Below are positions 58,665 through 64,000 of a stretch of DNA of 64,000 nucleotides, piece by piece (the first letter of the stretch is position 1; each line of letters starts with the position of its first letter). The stretch is from Streptomyces sp. NBC_01591 (GTDB lineage Bacteria > Actinomycetota > Actinomycetes > Streptomycetales > Streptomycetaceae). The DNA lies in contig NZ_CP109328.1 of NCBI RefSeq assembly GCF_035918155.1, forward strand, positions 248,001-312,000, in the 5' to 3' direction. Position numbers and translations under genes: made by a program. The notes under the pieces were generated by a model, which worked only from the letters and a program-made list of their open reading frames with translations, searched no databases and was not told the origin of the DNA.

Positions 58665-59654
58665 ATGGGGATGCCTGATGACGCCGCGACAGAGTCCACG
58701 ACCGGCTCAGCCCTCGTTTGGATGCCACCGCCCTATGCCGAGCCTGGCCGCTTCAGCGAGCGCCAAGTCACCGTCGGCACCGGCCCACTCGCCGTGCCAG
58801 GCACGGTGAGCGTCCCCCGTGGGCAGACTCCCGGCCCCGGCGTGGTGCTGCTCGCCGGCGGCGGGCCGTTCGACCGCGACGAGACCAACGGGCCGAACAA
58901 ACCGCTCAAGGACCTGGCCTGGGGGCTCGCCAGCCGCGGAATCACGGTGCTGCGCTTCGACAAGGCGACGTACGCCCACCGCGATGTCGCCGCGGCATCG
59001 GACCTGACCATGACGCAGGAATACGTGCCGCACGCCGTCGACGCGGTCGACCTGCTCCGGCGGCACCGATCGGTGGACCCCGAGCGGGTCTTCGTCCTCG
59101 GCCACAGCATGGGCGGCAAGGTCGCCCCGGCCGTCGCCGCCGCAGCACCCGCAGTCGCGGGCCTGGTGATCATGGCCGGTGACACGCAGCCGATGCACCA
59201 CGCTGCCGTCCGCGTCGTCAGCTACCTCGCCACCGTCGTCCCCGACCAGGTTCCGCCCGCTGTCATCGAGACCTTCCAGCGACAGGCCACGCTCGTCGAC
59301 AGCGCGGAGCTGACACCCTCGACCCCCGCAGTGGATCTGCCGTTCGGCCTGCCCGCGCCGTACTGGCTCGAACTGCGCGACTACGATCCGGTCGCGATCG
59401 CGGCCGGACTCGGCAAGCCGATGCTCATCCTCCAAGGAGGACGCGACTACCAGGTCACCGTCGCCGACGACCTGGTTCGGTGGCAGGCGGGCCTGGCCGA
59501 CCGCCCGGAAGCCGACATCCGTGTCCACGAAGCCGACAACCACCTGTTCTTCCCCGGCACAGGACCATCCACCCCGGCCGAATACGGAACCCCGCAGCAC
59601 GTCGACCCCGCCGTCATCGCCGACATCACCGACTGGCTCCACGGCAAGGCATGA
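58665..59654 (+). CDS. Alpha/beta-hydrolase
   Basis: 329 residues from the ATG at 58665 (GAGAAAGG 5 bp upstream). It has a typical fold order: VVLLAGGGPFDRDETNGPNK (oxyanion region), the nucleophile elbow VFVLGHSMGGKVAPAVAAAA (Ser), an acid region LILQGGRDYQVTVADDL (Asp) and HEADNHLFFPGTGP (His). It resembles dienelactone-hydrolase-like or S9-like esterases of actinomycetes. The substrate is unknown. It is likely controlled by the divergent ArsR-like regulator. Confidence 0.85.
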   Translation: MGMPDDAATESTTGSALVWMPPPYAEPGRFSERQVTVGTGPLAVPGTVSVPRGQTPGPGVVLLAGGGPFDRDETNGPNKPLKDLAWGLASRGITVLRFDKATYAHRDVAAASDLTMTQEYVPHAVDAVDLLRRHRSVDPERVFVLGHSMGGKVAPAVAAAAPAVAGLVIMAGDTQPMHHAAVRVVSYLATVVPDQVPPAVIETFQRQATLVDSAELTPSTPAVDLPFGLPAPYWLELRDYDPVAIAAGLGKPMLILQGGRDYQVTVADDLVRWQAGLADRPEADIRVHEADNHLFFPGTGPSTPAEYGTPQHVDPAVIADITDWLHGKA

Positions 59655-59734
59655 ACGCTCGTACCGCCTGTGAACCAGAGGGGAGATCGTGATTCTCTCG
59701 GCTCGCCTCAGTGCCAGGTACTACTGTCGCAAGC

Positions 59735-60382
59735 ATGGTCGAACACGATGCCCTCAGCGCCACCCGCGAGGCCTACGACGCTGCTGCCCACACCTATGTG
59801 CAGCTGTTCCGCGACTCGCTGCGTGACAGTCCCCTGGACCGTGCGATCTTGGGTGCTTTCGCCGAGGTCGTGCGTGCGAGTGGGGACGGTCAGGTCGCGG
59901 ACCTGGGGTGTGGGCCTGGCCATATCACCGCTTATCTGGATGAGCTGGGGCTGGCGGCGTTTGGTGTTGATGCCTCTCCTACGATGATCAAGTTGGCTCG
60001 GGAGGCCTATCCGGGGCTGCGGTTCGACGTGGGCTCGATGGCCGCGTTGAACATCGCTGACGGCGCGCTGGGCGGCGTACTCTCGCGTTGGTCCATCATC
60101 CACACTCCGCCGCAGGAACTCCCTGTCATCCTGGCGGAGTTCCATCGTGTGCTGGCACCTGGCGGACACCTTCTGGTCGGCTTTTCGGCAAGCGAAGATC
60201 CGTCTCACCCGACGCAGGTCTTCGATCACGCAGTCACGCCGGCCTATCGGTGGTCGCCTGATCACCTCGCCGCGATGCTACGCAAGGCCGGGTTGGCCGA
60301 GGTAGCCCGGATGGTTCGCGAGCCTCAGCCCACCGACCGACGGCAGTTCCAGGAGATTCAACTGCTCGCCCGCAAAGCCTAG
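59735..60382 (+). CDS. SAM-dependent class I methyltransferase
   Basis: 215 residues from the ATG at 59735. The SAM motif I is VADLGCGPGHITAYL, followed by acidic AFGVDASPTMIKLAREAYPG. Motif II/III elements are ALGGVLSRWSIIHTPPQELP and RVLAPGGHLLVGF. This is the methyltransf_25/UbiE-like type. The acceptor is unknown. It stands alone 80 bp after the hydrolase. Confidence 0.9.
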   Translation: MVEHDALSATREAYDAAAHTYVQLFRDSLRDSPLDRAILGAFAEVVRASGDGQVADLGCGPGHITAYLDELGLAAFGVDASPTMIKLAREAYPGLRFDVGSMAALNIADGALGGVLSRWSIIHTPPQELPVILAEFHRVLAPGGHLLVGFSASEDPSHPTQVFDHAVTPAYRWSPDHLAAMLRKAGLAEVARMVREPQPTDRRQFQEIQLLARKA

Positions 60383-60492
60383 AACGCTTGAAGGCGCTCG
60401 ATCGGCCAGGCGCTCATTCCGTCGGTGCCGTAGTCGCGGGCGGCAGTGGGACAGACGTCCGTCCAGCCAGCTACGGTTCTGGACGCGCAGGT

Positions 60493-60879
60493 TCAGGTGC
60501 TGGGGGCTGCTATCGCTGCGGCGGGGCCGCGTTGGGAGCGGGGGGTTTTGTCGCCCACGCGCCTGGGTTCGATGGTGCGGGGATCGACGGCTTCGCCCGG
60601 GGCGCCTTCGTGGTAGGGCCCGTCGGGGTTGGCGTCACGGTCGTGTGGGAGGAGGAAGAAGACGCGCCGGAGCTGGAGGCCGCTGTCGGGGTCGGCTTCG
60701 GCGTGGGCGTCGAGTTCGGTGTAGCCGACCATACGTCCGTCCCGTTCGTAGCGGGGCTTACCGCGGCGGCGGGCGGTCTTGTCGAGCGCCTGGCGTACGT
60801 AGTCAAGGTTGTCCGGATTCTCCAGCCACACCACGGCGCTCTCGTGGCGGAGGTCGCTCTCGTTCAGCAGCGAGCTCAT
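60493..60879 (-). CDS. DUF6009-like plasmid protein
   Basis: 128 residues. The conserved stretch ESAVVWLENPDNLDYVRQAL, DKTARRRGKPRYERDGRMVG, RVFFLLPHDRDANPDGPYHE, GAPGEAVDPRT matches DUF6009 proteins typical of streptomycete plasmids and integrative elements. It is cytoplasmic with no known function. It lies 126 bp after the helicase gene on the same strand and may be transcribed with the replication genes. Confidence 0.75.
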   Translation of the reverse strand: MSSLLNESDLRHESAVVWLENPDNLDYVRQALDKTARRRGKPRYERDGRMVGYTELDAHAEADPDSGLQLRRVFFLLPHDRDANPDGPYHEGAPGEAVDPRTIEPRRVGDKTPRSQRGPAAAIAAPST

Positions 60880-61005
60880 GGCTGCAGCCCCTTTTCGTTG
60901 TCAGCGGCCGGTTGCGGGCCTGAGTGGATGTGGTGAGCACGATCCCTGGTGGGGGCACCGCACCCATGGTAGGCCGGGTTGGCGGGTGTGTGTCCGGTGC
61001 TCCGG

Positions 61006-62574
61006 TCAGGCATGGCCGGCCTGGGGGTCGTCGTCGGTGAGAAGTCCGAGGCCGGGGTAGTACTTCTTACCGCTGGACTTCATCATGTCGGCGGGTGAGG
61101 CGAGGGAGAGTTCCTGACGCACGCGGGTGGCGAAGGCGCGGGCGGTGGCGGGACGGATGCCTTCACCGGCGCTGCACCAGCTGCTGTACGTGGCGTACAG
61201 CAGGCCTTGTTCAACGCGGAGGTCGCCCGGGGCACGATCGCTGGCGCGGTCGCCGTTGTCGGTGGTGCAGCATTCGGCGAGGAAGCGGCCGATGTGGTCT
61301 TCAGTGGTGGCGTAGGCCTCGGTGGCGCTGCGGACGGTTGCGGGTCCGGCGAGAGGGTCGCGGGTGTCGAGGTAGAGCTGGGCGCCTTCGATGAGCCACT
61401 GCAGAATGCCGGGGCCTTCGCTCTGGACGAGTTCCTTGGCCAGGTTGTCGATCTTGCGAGCGGCGGGAACGACGCGTTCGAAGGGGATCAGGCGGATCCG
61501 GCGCCAGAAGGCGTGGCCGCCGGTGCCGACTTCAGGACGGTGGTTGCCGAGCAGCCAGAGTTTGTGGGTGGGGTTGAAGCTGAAGTAGTCCTGGCGCATG
61601 CGGCGGGCCATGATGCGGTCGCCGCCGGTCAAGAGCTTGACCCGGGATTCGTCGAACTTGTCGTTGGGTTTCAGTTCGGAGCAGACGACGATGCGACGGC
61701 CGTGGAGTTCGGTGAGTTCGGTGGAGTGCTCGGAAAACTTGCCCTTCTCCATGAGGAAGCCGGGCGGGGCGGCCTGGGCGTAGTCGCCGAGGATCTGGGT
61801 CATGACGTCGAGCAGCACGGACTTGCCGTTGGCGCCGGTGCCGTAAAGGAAGGGCAGGACCTGGGCGCCGACGTCGCCGGTGACGGAGTAGCCGAGGAGC
61901 AGGTGGAGGAAGTGGATGGTCTCCTCGCCCTTGGCGTCGTCGCCGAAGGTGTCGTGGAGGAAGCGGTGCCAGCGAGGGGTGGGCATCGTCTCGGGGGCGA
62001 CGCTGGTGGCCCGGGAGTGCATGTCGGCTTCGGGGTCGGGCTTGTGGAGGTTGCCGGTATGGAGGTCGACGACGCCGGCTGGGGTGCACAGGGCGTAGGG
62101 GTCACCGTCCAGGACGTCGGGGTCCAGGGCGAGTGCCGGAGAGGCTTTGGCCTGGGTGAGCATGGCTTTGATACCCGGGGTCGACATGGAGCGCCGGCGG
62201 TGGGAAGCGAGTTCGCGGTCGGTGAACTGGCCGGTCGGGTCGGTGGCGGGCATCTGCTCGGCCAGATCGCCCGCCGCCCATACTGCGGCCTTCTCGCCTC
62301 CCGTGCGCTTCCAGCGGTACTGGTTCCAGTGGTACCAGCCGAGGCCTTCGACGTGGCGGAACTGGTCGCCGAACATCACCGCGAACAGCTTGGCGTTGCC
62401 GCGGTCTGTGAGCAGCCCAGGGAGCCGGCCCGAATACGTTGGTGGCTCGTGGACGGCCGCGGTGGCGGCCCTCTGTTGGGCGGGCAGGCTGGGGTGTTCC
62501 TCCTGGACTTCGAGATCGAGCATCTGCTGCGCTGCGGCAGTGGCGTCGAAGCGTGGGCTGTCGGCGCTGCTCAT
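61006..62574 (-). CDS. P4/D5-type phage or plasmid primase-helicase
   Basis: 522 residues. The D5_N-type region (PALALDPDVLDGDPYALCTP, AGVVDLHTGNLHKPDPEADM) precedes the helicase core, with Walker A FLYGTGANGKSVLLDVMTQI at about residue 245. Walker B and C regions are RRIVVCSELKPNDKFDE and LWLLGNHRPEVGTGGHAFWR. The P4-primase C-terminal domain follows (EDHIGRFLAECCTTDNGDRA). It would unwind DNA at the replication origin. Its start overlaps the primase stop (ATGA). Confidence 0.92.
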   Translation of the reverse strand: MSSADSPRFDATAAAQQMLDLEVQEEHPSLPAQQRAATAAVHEPPTYSGRLPGLLTDRGNAKLFAVMFGDQFRHVEGLGWYHWNQYRWKRTGGEKAAVWAAGDLAEQMPATDPTGQFTDRELASHRRRSMSTPGIKAMLTQAKASPALALDPDVLDGDPYALCTPAGVVDLHTGNLHKPDPEADMHSRATSVAPETMPTPRWHRFLHDTFGDDAKGEETIHFLHLLLGYSVTGDVGAQVLPFLYGTGANGKSVLLDVMTQILGDYAQAAPPGFLMEKGKFSEHSTELTELHGRRIVVCSELKPNDKFDESRVKLLTGGDRIMARRMRQDYFSFNPTHKLWLLGNHRPEVGTGGHAFWRRIRLIPFERVVPAARKIDNLAKELVQSEGPGILQWLIEGAQLYLDTRDPLAGPATVRSATEAYATTEDHIGRFLAECCTTDNGDRASDRAPGDLRVEQGLLYATYSSWCSAGEGIRPATARAFATRVRQELSLASPADMMKSSGKKYYPGLGLLTDDDPQAGHA

Positions 62575-63647
62575 GGGCGTCCTTTGAAATGGAGCGGCCG
62601 GCTTGCGCCGGCGGACAGGGCAGAGGTGATGACGGCGAGGCTGTGACGGCTGCGATGCGGCCGAGCAGCGTCGGCGGCCGCGGTCAGCAGGTCGCGTGCT
62701 TGGCTGTCGGTGAGGTGGCCGGAGGCGATCAGGCCGCCGGCGGTGTAGGCGGCTCGGTTGAGTTTCTCGGTAAAAGCGGTGCCCTCAGGGGCCAAAGCGC
62801 AGTCCTTCACCTGGTCGAGCAGCGGTTCCAGGAGCTGGTGGGCGCGCTGACGTGCTGGGCGCAGGGGGCCGGGGCGTGGTGACGGAACTTGGGCGGGCCG
62901 GTGGTCGACCGGGTGGCCTGTGCGCTGGAGTTCGGTGGCGAGCCAGTCGGGCAGGACGGCGGGGAACCGGGCTGCGCCGACCGGGCTGTACGTGCCGGCG
63001 GAAGTGCGGGTAGCAGGGGTCACGATGTAGCCGCCGGTGGACCGGACATCGACCTGCCAGGCGAGGGCCGCCTTGGGGCTGGAGCCCACCGAGGAGCGGT
63101 AGCGCGGGCCTTCAGGGGGTGTCCGGTACCAGACGTGCAGTCCGCCCGACGGGGTTCGCACGCGCAGGGTGGAATCGTCGTCTGCGGGGCTTTGCCTCCT
63201 GCGGAGGGCGGCCAGGAGGGCGAGGGTGTCGAACCCAGAAGCAAGGCCTGCCAGGTTGACGCTCTCGTGGATCGGGATGCCGGGCAGGAGCCGGTTCCGG
63301 TCGGGGACTTCGGCGCTATGAGCATCGATGTCGAGGACGACAAGACCTGCCACCCCGCAGGAGACTCCGACTCCGAGCGTGGGGTGCCTGCCCCACCAGG
63401 CGTCCAGGAGAGCGGGGTTCGTGGTTGCTGCGTGGAAGCTGTGGCACCACCGGCCTGCGGGGTGGCAGGGGCAGTCCTGAGGGCTGTGGGGCTCGTCGCG
63501 GCACGCCGGGCAGTTGGCGGCCGGGGTCTTGCGGCCCGGGGCCAGCGGGTGGACGGGCCAGCCGTTTCCGGCACACCAGCGGGCAACGTCGTAGGGACTG
63601 GCGGTTCCCGTGGAGCGGGGACCGCTCGTCTCACTTTGACGCGGCAC
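62571..63647 (-). CDS. Bifunctional primase/polymerase (Prim-Pol)
   Basis: 358 residues from a GTG at 63647, with GGACG 8 bp upstream. The Prim-Pol domain (residues 15-215) shows WCAGNGWPVHPLAPGRKTPA, a Cys-rich stretch (CPACRDEPHSPQDCPC), VGVSCGVAGLVVLDIDAHSA with the DxD pair, TLRVRTPSGGLHVWYRTPPE and ALAWQVDVRSTGGYIVTPAT. It makes primers for plasmid replication. It overlaps the helicase gene. The origin-like repeats immediately upstream fit a replication operon. Confidence 0.92.
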   Translation of the reverse strand: MPRQSETSGPRSTGTASPYDVARWCAGNGWPVHPLAPGRKTPAANCPACRDEPHSPQDCPCHPAGRWCHSFHAATTNPALLDAWWGRHPTLGVGVSCGVAGLVVLDIDAHSAEVPDRNRLLPGIPIHESVNLAGLASGFDTLALLAALRRRQSPADDDSTLRVRTPSGGLHVWYRTPPEGPRYRSSVGSSPKAALAWQVDVRSTGGYIVTPATRTSAGTYSPVGAARFPAVLPDWLATELQRTGHPVDHRPAQVPSPRPGPLRPARQRAHQLLEPLLDQVKDCALAPEGTAFTEKLNRAAYTAGGLIASGHLTDSQARDLLTAAADAARPHRSRHSLAVITSALSAGASRPLHFKGRP

Positions 63648-63676
63648 GCTGATCGTCCTTGCCGAGGAGCTAATAG

Positions 63677-63994
63677 CCTGTTCAGTCCCTGCGGTAAAAG
63701 ACCAGGTCACAGCGCTGCTACCGACAGGAAAGGGACCGAAGGGACTGAGTTTTCCAATGAGGTCAGAGCCTACATCAGCCGCCTGGGCGGGGGTGTAGCC
63801 GTTTCCCGGTTTGGGTCCCTTCAGTCCCTTCGCCACCTGGGGAGTTGGGCTATCTACTCCTGGACAAGCAGCTGATCAAGCCAGTCGGCCGGGCGTGTCA
63901 GGTCCTGGCGGGGAGGGACCGGGCGGGGAGGGACTGAAGGCCGGGACGCATCTTGGCCCCTGTTCAGTCCCTCATGTAAAAGCGCAGGTCACAG
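63677..63994. repeat. Iteron-like repeats upstream of the replication genes (candidate origin)
   Basis: A 36-base unit, CCTGTTCAGTCCCT N3 GTAAAAG N3 AGGTCACAG, occurs at 63677-63712 and 63959-63994. The core TCAGTCCC(T) also appears at 63741-63748 (inverted), 63821-63829 and 63929-63937 (inverted). The last repeat is near the window end, so the cluster may continue beyond it. Confidence 0.7.
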
Positions 63995-64000
63995 GGCATT

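Noticed and set aside
1..64000. CRISPR arrays, rRNA operons or tRNA genes
   Set aside because: I saw no regularly spaced short repeats with unique spacers, no rRNA-like sequence and no convincing tRNA cloverleaf.

Overview
The window looks like plasmid or accessory-island DNA from a Streptomyces-like actinomycete. It is high in GC throughout, GTG starts are common, many genes overlap as ATGA, GTGA or TAATG, and the protein families are typical streptomycete ones. A ParA/ParB pair with palindromic centromere-type sites lies at one end. A Prim-Pol primase and a P4/D5-type helicase, preceded by repeated origin-like DNA, lie at the other. This points to an extrachromosomal replicon or an island derived from one. 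The large load of insertion sequences, truncated genes and frameshifts suggests a decaying region, although some single-base frameshifts could be sequencing errors.

Layout from left to right. A 5'-truncated unknown gene is followed by IS3 copy 1 (853-2151) and a broken enoyl reductase. Then come a three-gene operon encoding a RES domain fused to an ECF sigma factor (2694-4291), and the partition locus with parA, parB, four parS-like palindromes and a decayed duplicate of the parB 3' end (4997-7669). An IS5-type transposase with a convergent winged-helix partner occupies 8507-9902.

The most interesting block is 10087-19902. Two membrane or cytosolic gene sets are driven by near-identical promoter-like elements. 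They sit next to a four-gene minus-strand operon (18709-13156) ending in a TPR protein and a CHAT (caspase-like) protease. This resembles the CHAT/TPR 'CATRA'-type biological-conflict systems. A third copy of the promoter element lies beside the operon's 5' end, followed by a decayed paralogue of the neighbouring genes.

From 20 to 48 kb the window is a mosaic of IS elements (IS6, IS3, IS1380, IS5, ISAzo13), two nested group II introns, remnants of helicase-associated-domain genes, secreted proteins (an Lcp/MpaB-like oxygenase, a broken trypsin, a small secreted protein, an I36 inhibitor fragment, lipoproteins), a SUKH protein, a STAND-type NTPase/TPR protein with a small membrane partner, and a frameshifted PD-(D/E)XK-like nuclease.

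At 49.2-53.3 kb a minus-strand biosynthetic operon encodes a truncated FAD amine oxidase, an ACP-hexapeptide acyltransferase fusion, a NUDIX hydrolase, a DegT aminotransferase and a Gfo/Idh/MocA dehydrogenase. This is a WlbA/B/C-like amino-sugar logic with an unusual carrier-protein fusion. It has been cut off by two tandem IS5 elements sharing TTA targets and by a second, nearly identical IS3 copy (55582-56880), 54.7 kb from copy 1. The right end carries a UbiX fragment, a regulator/hydrolase pair, a methyltransferase, a DUF6009-like protein and the replication genes.
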